From: Sarcocystis neurona
Lineage: Eukaryota; Apicomplexa; Conoidasida; Eucoccidiorida; Sarcocystidae
Assembly: GCA_000727475.1 (NCBI GenBank)
Contig: KL647304.1
Coordinates: 1,378,231 to 1,442,230 of the forward strand
Length of the DNA: 64,000 nucleotides
Direction of reading: 5' to 3'
The position numbers and the translations under genes were made by a program. Of the stretch, positions 1 to 12,000 are shown piece after piece. The notes below the pieces were generated by a model. It ran no database searches and was not told the origin of the DNA. It worked only from the letters and a program-made list of their open reading frames with translations. Each line of letters starts with the position of its first letter. Position 1 is the stretch's first letter.

Positions 1-3000
1 ACGGTAGCACTATAAAACCTCCATGTGACAGATTAAGCGCCTGGGGCGACAATTCCAAGCGCCTCTGTTTTCGTCAGTACGTTAATAGTTCAGCACAACC
101 TGTGCACCGAGCCTCCTGCCGCTCCTGTGAGAGGGGTCCGCGCGTGCAGACATAGCAGATGCCCTTGAGACGTCAGAATGGCGGAGCGCAGTAAGTACAA
201 TGGGTATCCAACGTTAGGGAGAAAAACATAGGTTGAATGTCTAGCACTTGCAGACTCTTTTTTTGAAACGTTTCCTGAGATATCTGACCGAGAAGGCGCA
301 AACCTGCGCCCTCTCGGTGCTCCGACAGAACATAGGGGCCGGAATTTACGTTTGTTGACGTTTTCTCGTCTGCGCGGCCCAGAACGTGCGAGTGCGTAAC
401 GCCGTAGAAGTCGCCACCGGAGCCCCCGATTGTCTACAACGATGCAGCGGCCCGTCGCTGACGTACGATTCACACCGCGATCATGAGCTCCCATGTGTAT
501 CCCTCTTCGCGTGCTTTCGGTGCAGCCATACACCTGTTCACAGTGTCACGGTCTTCGAAAGACACCAAGGGGTGAGCGTGCTCTCTGGTGACAATGACTT
601 GACGCACCGTTCTTGTGCCTCGTCAATCGCATTTATAATTATTTGGAAGCTGATTCATCCATGACCACGGCAGAAAGGAGATGTACCCAGCACAGTACGG
701 ATGCGGTTGTTACTGTAGCGAACTCAGTGCGGGACGCCGGCTCTGCTGCAGCCTGGAGTGTAGTATCTTGTGCTTCGACTGCGGGGGCAGAACGTTTGCT
801 GTCGAGGGAAAGTGTCCTGTGCTGTTCTCCACCCCGACAACTATTCAACAATCCCTTCCCCCCAGGATCCTTTTACACTACCGTCTACAGAACTTCAAGG
901 CGGTAATATAACGTATCACCACGTGGGTGAGTCTACACGCAGGAGAGTGTGTCTCCGTATGAAATTCTCCTCGCGCCTCAGGCAGCTGGCACGCGCACGT
1001 GACTTCGCGTATCAGCATCTTCTGAGACACTTCATGCGGGTGACACCCTGTCGTCACGACGAAGGCTGTGTAAGTGTGCGCAGGCTTCAAAAGGGGACTT
1101 GTAGGAAGCCTCCGTACGTATTTCTACAATGTCGTATAAAGTGCTCGTCCACGGTTCGACCACTTAATCTGTTGACGCATTATGTAGATAGCAACAACTG
1201 TGAATGTGCAGGACGAAGCATACACAGCATTCACGGGTATGCTCGGTTCGCCGGTAGTGAGCACGACAGTGGTGGTAGCATGGCTTGTGGCCACAATGAC
1301 ACAAGTATTTGTAAGCGCGCCCCCAGCACCTATAGTGCACCTGGCGCTCTGTCTCCGTAACCTGCTCGGTCCACAATGCGAGGATAACGCGACTCCTCTT
1401 GCTTTGTCCCCACGGGTTTCTCCGCATTACATAAAACTTTGTGTAACCGATACCTTCGGAGTCCGTTAGCCGAAGAAAGCTGTGCTGCCAGAAGAACCGC
1501 AGCTGCTTACACACACCAGTAAGTCGCTTCTCCGCTCTAAAGCGATGCGGGGGACGGTAATCCCAAAGTACTTCCGTGGTCACTGAACAGAACTTGCCAG
1601 ATGAACTGCGGGAGCTTGCTCCGTCACCATGAACACAGAGCAGTGCACAGCCGTACCCAGTCGCAACCATCACACAGCACATCTGTGGGGGCATACATCC
1701 ACGTCTTATTCACTGCTTCGCAAGAAATCCAGCAAATACACATTCAGCACGTGAACTATCACGTACCGGCAACGAGAATTACGGGAAACGGGCAGGCTGG
1801 TAGTCACTTCTGCCTTCACACTGCTGTTGTGCCTCGTACACTACCCAGCAGCGCAGCCAGACATGCACACGGGTCTAATATTAGAAGATTCTGTTTGTAG
1901 CCTCAGTAACGAGTAAGAAGCAACACAGGTTTCCAAGTACGACTGTTCGTCGATACCTTTCACTGTTGATGCGCATGTCCACAGGTAGCTGGACAGCGGT
2001 GTTTTTTCCCCATCTCTCGTGTGTGTTGGGACAGCGCAGCAGCATCGTGCACAGTGCTGCGGGGGACAGCCAGCTCTTCCTAAAGGCCGCGTAGAACTGG
2101 CGCAGAGATTAGGAAGCAGGAAGTCGTAGCGACGTGAAAGTCTCTGTACCAGTGCCGTTGCTGCTGTAGTAGTAACGGGAGAGCCGCACATGGTGGCTAC
2201 GTAGAAGTGGTGGTTGTACTAGCGGGTAGCGGGGACGTAGGCTGCTGTTGTCGCGTCCCTGGTGGTGTTGCCGGTATCGACAGCACGTGCAACAGCAGCC
2301 AGAGCGACACATGCTAGTTGTTGTTGGAGTACAGGAGAGGAGCAGCAGCACCTTGTGTTGCACGTGGTAGCTACTATGCAACATAATACGGCGGCAGCAC
2401 AACCTCGTGCTGCTGCTGTCGCCGCGCTCTGCCGCTTGCTCGAGTCTCGCCGGTGCTGGCAAGCAAGGGCAACGAAATAACAAAATCATTTTAAAGCAGG
2501 TGTATCTGCAACTATGTGTCCTTTTTTCGCCGCGCACGACGCACCATTGGCCATCGTTGATCTTGAAGATTCTCCAGTAGCTGGCTAACTTTGTGTGGAG
2601 CGCTCTTCGTCGCAGCTGCAGCACACAAGCATCTGCGATGCCTGCTAGGCGCGAAACCGGAACCGACCGTGCATCGTCATCGTGTAAACAAACGATCTAA
2701 TTGTGTTACTGGGCGGATAAAGGCTGGCAATTAACACGTAACCTTACTCCTCTGCTGAGGGTCCTTTCTCTTCGGCCTCGAACGCGATCGTGCAGCGAGG
2801 GCGCGTCGAAGCGACTGGTTGGAGAAAAGTCGTCTCTGACGTCCAGCAGTTGTGCTGATCAAATTCCGAAGATAGGGATTTGGGGACACCGTTGCTCCTC
2901 TTACTCTGCAGGAAACAGGCAAGGTCGCACACTGAAATTACCTCATCGCGTACGCCTTTCTACCGTTTTCGCGTCCGTGGCGCGACTGCACATCCTGTCA

Positions 3001-3037
3001 CTGCGCGTGTATACCTCTTCCCTCCACCGGCAGCAAC
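1..3037. other. 5' spacer without a convincing gene
   Basis: I see no exon with recognisable protein similarity here. Open frames on both strands (for example 770-1360 on + and 2109-2624 on -) have Cys/Arg/Ser-rich compositions typical of chance reading and no domain. The stretch 2150-2480 is rich in CTG/GTA-type trinucleotides. The last few hundred bases should contain the promoter and 5' UTR of the gene starting at 3038, but I see no diagnostic motif. Confidence 0.5.
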
Positions 3038-3808
3038 ATGGGAAACGCCTGCAAGAAGAGCTCGGCGAAGACGCCCAAGCGCAAGCAAGCGGAAGAGCTG
3101 GCAGAGGCCGAGCGGAAGGAGCGCGAGATGAAGGAGAAAGAAGCTGCCGATGCAGCAGCGCGACAAGCCGAAGAAGAAGCAGCAGCCCGCAAGGCAGAGG
3201 AAGAACGCCTCGCGGCAGAGAAGCAACGCCTTCAAGAGGAAGAGGAGGCGAGGCGGGCAGCGGAGCTGGCAGCTGAACAACAGCGAGAGGCAGAGCGCAA
3301 GGCCGCTTTGGAAGCCGAGGAGGAAGAGCGCAGACGTCGTGAAGAGGAAGAGAGGCTTCAACAGCAGGCAGAAGCAGAGAGACTGCGCCGAGAGCAGGAG
3401 GAGAGGGAAGCCGCCGAGCGTGCAGCGGCAGAGAGGGAGCGCCGGGAAAGAGAGGAACAAGAGAGGGCAGCGGAACTCGAACGTCAAAAACAGCAAGAAG
3501 CCATGGCAATGCAGCAAGCCGCGTCGCCTCGTGAATCCAAACCAGACGGTTTGGCGGATGAGATTGCATCCGATACAACAATGGCCACGGCGCAGCTGCC
3601 ACAGAAGGTGCCCGAGCACGGCAGCGCAGCCACGCCAGCTGCATCCACAGCCAGGAGTACTATTGTTCCATGTGATATGGGAGCGATAGACGAAACGGCC
3701 AAATACATCTCCAAACGTTGCGGTTGTGACCTTGGGGAAGGACACGACGAAAACGAGTGCCCCATTTGCAGGCGCATTGATCTTTCGGACGCACCACTGC
3801 TCAGCTGA
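3038..3808 (+). CDS. GAP45: Glideosome-associated protein 45 (GAP45)
   Basis: Single-exon gene, 256 aa. It begins MGNACKKSSAKTPKRK: Gly2 in a myristoylation context and Cys5 as a likely palmitoylation site, as in apicomplexan GAP45. Residues ~17-165 are an uninterrupted Glu/Arg/Ala-rich coiled coil. A disordered linker follows to ~205. The C-terminal block (~206-256) carries Cys228, Cys230, Cys241 and Cys244 around CGCDLGEGHDENECPICR and ends in DLSDAPLLS, the conserved GAP45 tail. In the family, the acylated N-terminus sits in the plasma membrane and the C-terminus in the inner membrane complex, holding the MyoA motor between the two for gliding and invasion. Length is close to that of Toxoplasma GAP45. 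The ATG gives the acylation signal directly, which fixes the start. The long antisense frames over the coiled coil are shadows. The identification rests on remembered family features, not on an alignment. Confidence 0.85.
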   Translation: MGNACKKSSAKTPKRKQAEELAEAERKEREMKEKEAADAAARQAEEEAAARKAEEERLAAEKQRLQEEEEARRAAELAAEQQREAERKAALEAEEEERRRREEEERLQQQAEAERLRREQEEREAAERAAAERERREREEQERAAELERQKQQEAMAMQQAASPRESKPDGLADEIASDTTMATAQLPQKVPEHGSAATPAASTARSTIVPCDMGAIDETAKYISKRCGCDLGEGHDENECPICRRIDLSDAPLLS

Positions 3809-6305
3809 GCTCAGCTTCCCCGGCGGGGTACCCCTGCGTCCAACAGATGCGTCGTCAGCATCTGTACTGCCGCTTTCAGCAGTGGTCCTGTTGACTTTAT
3901 CACGTTGTACTAGTCTTCTTTCTTCCTCTGCTTCTCGTGACAATGGTGCTGCTGCCGGTAACGTCCCGTGCACTTCTGTAATGACACGATCAGAATGCTG
4001 AACCTAGCACGAGATTGTTTGACAAATGTCAACTGCTGCGTCGTATGTCAAACTTTGTAGAGCTGAGATCAGCGACAGCAAATAGTACATTTCCTCCAAT
4101 AGGCGATACACGCGTGATGAGCATGAGGTGAATGGACCTAAGATTTGATATCTTACGCGTACATGATATGAGGCAACCGATGGCTCGCCACAAGATATGC
4201 GCTGTACTTGGCAAATAGATGTAGAATATCGTGCCTGGAGCCCTTCGAAAGCCCTTCTACGGTACGTTCCCACCGCCGGATCTCCCTCAGTGGTCGTTTG
4301 CCCGGTGCTTCTTAGCGACAGATCTACACCAGTCGATCTGCCTGTATCTTCCCTTTACATGACCCCAGAGTCCATTAGGTTCTGTAAACGGAGTCTATTA
4401 GGTTTTGCGAATCGAAATCCCCCCAAGTCTCGATTGTGGTGGTCCTCTTGCGTGTAAACAGCAACGTCAGAAACATGTTGGAAGTGCAACACGCCCACGT
4501 GGCTGGCTGCTACAAGTGGAGGAAGGACACTGTATCTACAGCTGCTGAGCAGGAGCGTGCACATTTCGAAAGGGTGACAAATGAAGAGAAGGGGAAAGTC
4601 AGATGATATACAGGATAGCCAGTCCTTTCGTGTTGCTAGCAAACAAGGACGTGCAGACGGTGCCGAGTGCCAATGTTACACAAACGTCCAAGCAGCGTTA
4701 ACGCACGCAGGGCAGCACACTTCATGTATTCGGCAAGTGCTCATGACGTCGTACGCGTGAAGCGTAGATTCACGTGCATCAAATTGACTGCGTGTATACG
4801 TGTCTGCAGCGTGTCAGACCAAAGGTTTCGTGCAGTTCCGACGGATAGGTGGGAAAAGGTCTCCCTTCTACTGAGAAAATTGTGAACCAAGCCACCCGGC
4901 GTTTCTGGCCGTGGCAGCGGATATCACTTGTATGAGGACTGCTTTCATGACGCTGCGTATGCGCATATGAACGCAGTCGTTTCAATGTTGACAGAGTGTA
5001 GTACTAGAAATGGCTAACTTCGTAGCGGACGCTTAACCGTGGTCGTGCTACGAGGAACTTAAATACTGTTGTCGCAGTGCGTCAGGCCCAGATTCGTGTG
5101 CCTTGGTACGGCGACCGTTAGACAACACGAGGAGGAGGTAGCGCCCCGTACAGCGCTGTGCACAATGACCCAGGAAATCAGTCCATGAAGAAGGCGACGA
5201 ATGTGGAGTGAGGGCACATACAGTTGAAGCTTCAAGGTTGTACGAAGCACAACCCGTGTTATTGCACAAACGTTTACCAACGCTGGAGATACGCCCCAAA
5301 GACTATACCTAAAATGGTGAAACGGGTTACCTCCCCGAAATCCATGGCTATACAATGCGAATTCATCGTGCTTTTCAAGTTTAAGCGAGATTGACAGCAG
5401 CTCCTACTGTAGTAAACAGAACAAGCTCACTCGTATAAACAGTTATTCTGCTACCGGGCGGCTACTCGCCTTCGTTGTTACGTACAGGGACAGACAGAGA
5501 GAGCACTTATCCTACAACTGACAAGGCCGATGGCGTTAAATACGACGTACGGACCTACCTACGTCAAACTGCACCCTGTAGTGTCATCAGGCCGACCGGG
5601 CAGAAATAGTTAGAGCTTAAAGGCATATAGAGAATGGTTTGTCATGTGATATGGTGCCTATTAACCACTGGCGCAGGGTACTTACGCCACAGCCAGACTC
5701 ATTTTTATTTATTCTTTGCGAGCGTGCACAAGCTGTAGTATGATTGGGAGTGACACAGGATCGTAGTCAGCGCTTCAGTATTACAAAGGAACGTCGCCAG
5801 TATGCGCGCCTAAAAACGACCTGTACTGTTGTGGGGATAGGACTTTGTTGGCAAGTGTTGGTATGTTCTTATGAATTTGTGTATGTCGGTTTGTATACCC
5901 CAGTCCCATCTGCAATTTCGTGCAGACGAAACAAGTAAGTACTGCAAAACTCTTCTTTCTGACGTGTGCGCGAATGACGGCGGTTTGCGTCGGTTACTGC
6001 AGTGCTTGTCTGCGTGCAAGGCTTCACGCTTTATCCGTGTTCCGCGCACTTCGTATACTTATAGTGCAACATTCATGCACGGGTTTGCGTCTGCAGCTTA
6101 ACAAACAGCTATCCGGTGCGCCGTCAAAGGCGTCGACCGCACCACTATGCCGTAGCGTATTAGATCCCAGCTAGTAACTCCTTGAAGAATCCATAAGTTA
6201 GATCGAATCGTAGTAGGGCATATCCGGGATGGTAGCCCGTGGACGCTGCTTTCGAGAAATGTACCGTGTTCATTGAACACATTAGTCCGCCTAGACAGTC
6301 ACCGA

Positions 6306-6567
6306 CTCGCAAGGAGTAATTGCTAGGACGACAACGTCGCCCTAGAGCTACCACCGTACCTGTTTGCAAGAATCCCTAGAAAGTTGTGAATGCCACAGCT
6401 AGCAGATACTGGTGTTTTGACCAGAATACCAAACGGATTTCGTACGCTTGCAAGGAGCTCTTGCTAGAAAGCTCCGCGGCGCCTGAGAGCCACCGACGTA
6501 CCGGTTCGGAAATCCCACAGCTACCACATCCTAGTGTTCTAGCCAGAATACCGAACGGATTTCGTAA
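6306..6567. repeat. Degenerate tandem duplication, unit ~126-141 bp
   Basis: Two related units lie head to tail, about 6306-6446 and 6447-6567. Both open with a C-T-C/T-GCAAGGAG block, pass through a CTAGAG/CTGAGAGC-CACC-GTACC segment, then CACAGCTA-CA, and end in CCAGAATACC-AACGGATTTCGTA. They differ by many substitutions and by short indels, so the duplication is old. No coding frame is conserved. Confidence 0.75.
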
Positions 6568-6928
6568 TTGGTGCGACAAGGTATAGTCGGATATTAACTC
6601 GATAAAATGCCTTACAGCGGACATCGCTGTGTGTGATATTTTTTCAAGAAAGAGCGAACTCTTTCAAGTGAGTTCAATCCACAAGTTGTCCTGTCCCCCC
6701 CATTCTATCGCCTTCGTCGCTTCTGTTGAGTCTGGGGATATTCTCTCGTTCCGCTGCTTTGGTCATGTGTCTCCTTCCGTTGGGTTATCCTCGTGTTGTG
6801 CTATCCTAGTCATATGCCTTCTGCCGCTTGTCTCAATGTACCGGCCTCCCGCCTTCTACTTATCTCTGCACTTACTCGATGTTACGGAAGATATGTTTAC
6901 GAAATTACCTCCTGTGTTGCTACAATTT

Positions 6929-7062
6929 GTGAGTGCAAGTGGAGGCAAAGATGCATTTCGGACGGCTCCGTAATTTTGAAGCGGTATGCTGGGACTCGTG
7001 AGTGCAAGTAGAGGGAATGCTGCATTCGGGACGATTCCGTAATTTTGAAAAAGGATATGCTT
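6929..7062. repeat. Tandem duplication, unit ~69 bp
   Basis: Two copies, about 6929-6997 and 6998-7062. Each starts GTGAGTGCAAGT, continues through GCATTC-GGAC and a shared TCCGTAATTTTGAA, and ends near a TATGCT. Scattered substitutions separate the copies. No gene is associated. Confidence 0.8.
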
Positions 7063-9057
7063 ACTCCTTTGAAAAAGACGGACGCTCCAAGTTCAATTGA
7101 TGGTTTTCTCTCATCACCGGGTCATCGCGTACCTTTGGCGGCATCGGCGGTTTCCATGTCACTTCAGTCACAAGAAACTGTGCCCAAACTATGAAGTTCG
7201 TAGGTTGTGAAACCTCTCGCTACGCCTCTTTCCATCATTGCATCTACGTACATATACTCCTAAGCAACAATTACTCCGTGTCGCACGAAAGCGACAGAGA
7301 AGCAAACACATCGGCAAAGAGTGGACCGTTGTGTTCGTGGTACACCGCCGAGGCCTTCTGTGAAGCAATTCGTGCAAGGACCATGACACCGTCGCTTCCA
7401 AATAGACAGCTACGAAATGGTCAAGCTCTGCGTCTCATGAACTCTATGACGATATTTTTGTACACCCGTATCTTCCTCCGTAGCTAAACTGCGGCGTGCC
7501 AGTTGCCTGTCTCCACCATCGCCCGGGCTTTCCCCGATGTATCTACCCAGTCGTCCCCGTTCCTCCGCATTCCCTCCAGCTGTACCCCCCAACGCTTCAG
7601 AACGACCCTCCGCCTTGTCTTGCTATGTGTGTAACACCCAGGTCAGGTTTTGTTCGTTAGTGTGGCAACATGATTTTGTCGTGATTGTCTCGGATTTTTC
7701 TCGACAGTACATGATATATCGTGTTCTCAACTATGATGCCTGCTCATTTATCGTGTCCTGTGGCTTCGTGAATTCGTCCTCTCCCTTCACCGCGATCGCA
7801 TTCCGCTGCTACGGCACACCTGGTTTCTCCGTGGTGGGAAAGAAACATTGTTTTGCGAATATCTGTCAAAGGGCCTGCACAGAAGGTTTTTAAACTAAAT
7901 AAACGTATGGATGGGCATCTTTCTTACAACTCCGCTTACTGAGGATTACGCATTACTAAGTACGCTCGCTCAAATATTAGAGGCGGGCGCTGGGTGCCCA
8001 TCGTCTGTAACAAGCTGTATGTGAGATAATTCTACGCTATGTATGCTGCGCTCGCAGATATTCCCTATGAGACTGCTGGTGAAGAAGATCTGACAGCGTC
8101 AGTTGTATGGCGAATGTGTTGCCAGGCAAGCTGCCTGCTCATCGAGGGCGGCTGAACCACGAAAATACACCACACTGAGCCGTTCGTAATGCAGCTTTCC
8201 GTACCACTTCGTTCTCCCAAATACCCTATTGTAACCCAGTGAACTGTTAAGCGCGCTCGTACCTGTACGTCTTTTCTGTGCACTAGCTAAAAAATGCTTG
8301 CCTTTACGACTACACAGTTGCATGCGAAACTCGCCATAACGGCTCCAATAAGGAGATTATGGCAAGTTTCCCAAGATCGTTTTCCAATGAGGCGACAAAA
8401 AACTTCTTCCGCTGTGCAAGACCGTTCCACACTGACACGCCTTCGTTTTTCGTTGAGGTGAAGGCTGCCAGGACGGACACTTAGTGGCGTTGCGCGTTTC
8501 CGAACTGCCCCAGGTGTACCACTGTCCATTACCGCAGTCACATCGAGCCACCCTGCAGCAGCTATAAGAGAATAACGCACGCGTTCTTTCAGAATATTTA
8601 GTAGTTGCATGCATGTGTGTGATGGCTTTTGCACTCATTAATCTCCGCAAGTAAAAGTCTCCTCAACTCGACGCCTTAAGTGGGGCACGTACTTTGGCCA
8701 GCCTTACAAGTGAAATACACGAGAAACACAGGCAGACGTGGAGGCGCTTCGTGCTTAACTGGCCCCTGGCTATACCGTGCTCTCCCTGAAGCTGGGAAGA
8801 ATTCACAGGACCGACATTATAACGTATGACTGGCAAAGGCATTTTCAAGCTGCCGCAAGTAAATGTCCACGAACTGAATTAGTGATTTATACCAGGGGTC
8901 GTACGCATATGCATGGAGACTGTGTGCGGTTGTCTGGAAAGTTGGAGTTATTTGGATACAGAAGTAGGGAGGTCTATGTGTGAATGTGGCCGTACCACCG
9001 CCGTCGTGTGGACAAACGAATGCGAACCTGATTTAAGTTTACACTCTTGTTGGCCAC

Positions 9058-12000
9058 ATGCCTTCCTCACCTTCGGTCCGCGTCTCTTCTCTCATCCGTC
9101 TGCCTCGTCTTCAGACGGCGAATCCGGCAAACAAAGAGCAGTACGCTGCTGCTCTTCCAGCAGCTCCTGCACAGGATAGCTCTTTTGCCCAACCGAGTCC
9201 GTGGGTCTTTCCTGTTGCAGAAGAACTCCCTACCGCTACTGTTGCCTGTTTGAAGGTGTTGAACCACATATTGTTAGAGGCTTCGCCTGCGACCGCTGCT
9301 CCATTCGACTTGGCGGAAAATCGGTATGATGAGGAACACGGTACTCACTCTGCAGGAGGTGATAGGACCTCCGGTGATAAAGGCAAAAAGGTGGGGTGCG
9401 ACAATGGAAACAAAACACAAATGGTGCTCCACAACAGCAGCAAATATGCTAAGAGAAGCAGAGACAATGGTGTACCCCATGCGGAACGCACGTCTGTGGC
9501 CACAAACGGCAGCGTCGGCGGGTCGGGAAGGAGAGACCAGGAGGTATACGCTAGCGAAGAGAGCAGCAAAGGACTTGGTACACGCCCCCGCGGGATAACC
9601 AAGAGTTACGCTTCTATATTCAAGTTGCTTCACGCGGCAGGCGTGTTAAACACACTTCCGAAGTGTCTACATATGCTTCACGCAGTATGCATTCTCGCGG
9701 ATCAGCATCGGCATATTGGTACGCCCATTGCTGCGTCCGACCAGGAAAGCCTACCTGGCGCTTTTGGTTGCTCTCCGAAAAGGCGAAAATTAGCAGTTGA
9801 TAGCGGTGTCGTTGTCCAGGCTGTTGGGGGCGGTGCGCAGGCACATGAGTGCGATGGCCGCCACGGCAGCACGTGCGACGCAAACACTGACAGTGGAAGT
9901 CTTGCGGAGCAGAGGGAGATGCGCTACCTGTTGACAACAGCCCCTCTGTCACCTGAACACGCAACGAATAAACACGCAGACAATGCTGAAACCGTTCTCT
10001 GCAACTCCGACGTGAGAGAGTCCTTCTCTCAAGGAGCACAGGTTGGGGTTGGGTCACTCCCTAACGACTGCGAATCTCCTGCTGTGTGCTGCTCTGGCCG
10101 GGCACATACGCAGGATTCCTCGGGCGGCAGGCGGCAAGCTACGCATTTAATCGTACACCGGCAAACGCGAACAGCTCACATCGCTGGCTTGGTACTTGGA
10201 TGTATCGAAGCACTGGAGGCCCCACCGCCGCTCAGCGACCCAACATTTCATGAAAAAGTGTTACACGTCCTGTGTCGCTTGTTTTATACAGTACACCCGT
10301 TAGAAGGGAAACACAGCACTGCACACGAGGCGCCGACACTAACATCTGTGACGCGAGTCAGCGAGGACAACGACGGTGCCGCAGTTAACGGGAGCGGCCT
10401 CAATAACAAGAAGGCCACTGGCAGCTTTGACGGATTGACCAACCAACTCTTTGATGCTTACGGTGAAGGTAAGCGCCTGGACCGCAGCACGTCGTACGAG
10501 GGGAGATCACTGATGCCACTTACTCCTCACAAGTGGCGACAACAAATTGTAGCTCGCTTTGACACTGTCGAGCGTCTGCTTCTGTGTAGCGTGCCTACGC
10601 TATTCCTGGGTGAGACAGCACCAACCGCACCAGCGACAGAGCAAGGGACGTTAGGTACTGTCACCAGAAGCGTGGACGCTGTAACAGGCGGGGCTGAGGC
10701 AGACGAAGACCTTTTTCCAGACTCAGAGGACGTTGGGGCTTGTTGTGGCGGTAGTGCTGCCACGACGGGAACAGCAGAGCGTTTGAGGGATCTGGACAAA
10801 GGCGATATAGAGGAACCGGACGCACGCGGGGGACCTGCGTTGAAACGTGCAACCTCTGCAGCAGCACTATTACAAGGAGGAGAGCGCTGCCGACGAGCAC
10901 TACGCATGGTACGTCGCTGGGTTGCGTTTCTCCTTGAACTGGAGCAAGAGCGGCAAACTCTGGTTCAACGAGTACTGCAAGCTAGCGAAGAAGTGCAGGG
11001 ACTACCCCACATGCTGCTACAAGACAGGTGCGAAGCCGAACAGCAGGCCCCACAACTCAATATGAAAAACCCAGGACAGAGCTGTTCATCAACAACAACG
11101 TCTAAGAGGAGAACTCTGCTGATACTCGGAACATCGAGGGAAGGTGGCGCCAAGCAGGAGCACCACAAGCACGGGCTTGAAAAAGAGGCTGCGTGGATCG
11201 AAAGAGGAGTCGAACCACAGTCAGAAGAGGTGAACTTTTCCTTCTGTTTTGTTCGGCGCTGTGTCAGCTAATTTACTTTGTTGCTACTGTTGGCAGGAGC
11301 GTGCGGGAGCAGGGCCGAAATCTCGCATGGTAATCCACGGTGAAAGAACTGCAAGCGCAGCTTTACGGTGATACGTACATGCACTAAAGTTGCACAGTGC
11401 CTTGTCAGCTAAAGTACACCAGCAGACGCGTAGTGCCGTACCTAGCGGCTTTCGCGCGGCCTGCACTGTATCAAAGTGAAGTTGCACGTACACAGTGCCG
11501 AACACAGATCGACAGACGTGTGCCGAGGATACACTTGTGAGCACACAATCATGAAGAAACAGCTAACTCACAAAAGGGCAGGCACGCGTATACACGCACT
11601 TAGGCGTGCTCCGATTGCCCACTTAAGACTGTGAGCTGCTCAGTGACTCTCCTGTGCGCATTGGAGCTACGTATGGCAGTGGAGAAAACGGCATCATTTT
11701 TCTCAACTGCGCACACACCGGAATCTCTACGTCTAAAGGAAATTGTTTCCATACAATTGAGTAGGATTCTGCTCTTTTTGAGCGCCCTCTATTGTTCTTG
11801 TAAGAGAAAAGTGCTGTGTTTGCGCGTGAGGCAGCTAGAAATCAGGATACGAGCCACCAGGCAGTTGTTGCTGTTGCCGTCAATACCGCCGTTCACTCGC
11901 CCTGAAGTTGAAGCTGTCCATACCGCCCGCGCTCGCTTCGAACGCTGCTTGCTACGCTGGAGAGAAGCACAGGTGAAGAGTTTTATTCAAAATAACACTT

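Larger units (their letters stand above)
3809..9057. other. Spacer between GAP45 and the J-domain gene
   Basis: About 5.2 kb with no exon I can support. Open frames are short and lack domains. It holds two degraded tandem duplications, listed separately at 6306-6567 and 6929-7062. Otherwise it is mixed-composition DNA. Confidence 0.5.

Noticed and set aside
770..1360. 196-codon open frame on + strand
   Set aside because: No recognisable domain, Cys/Arg/Ser-rich, and no continuing exons.
2960..3973. 337-codon open frame on the - strand over GAP45
   Set aside because: It is the antisense of the Glu/Arg-rich coiled coil and reads as Leu/Cys/Phe-rich; the + strand has acylation signal and conserved tail.
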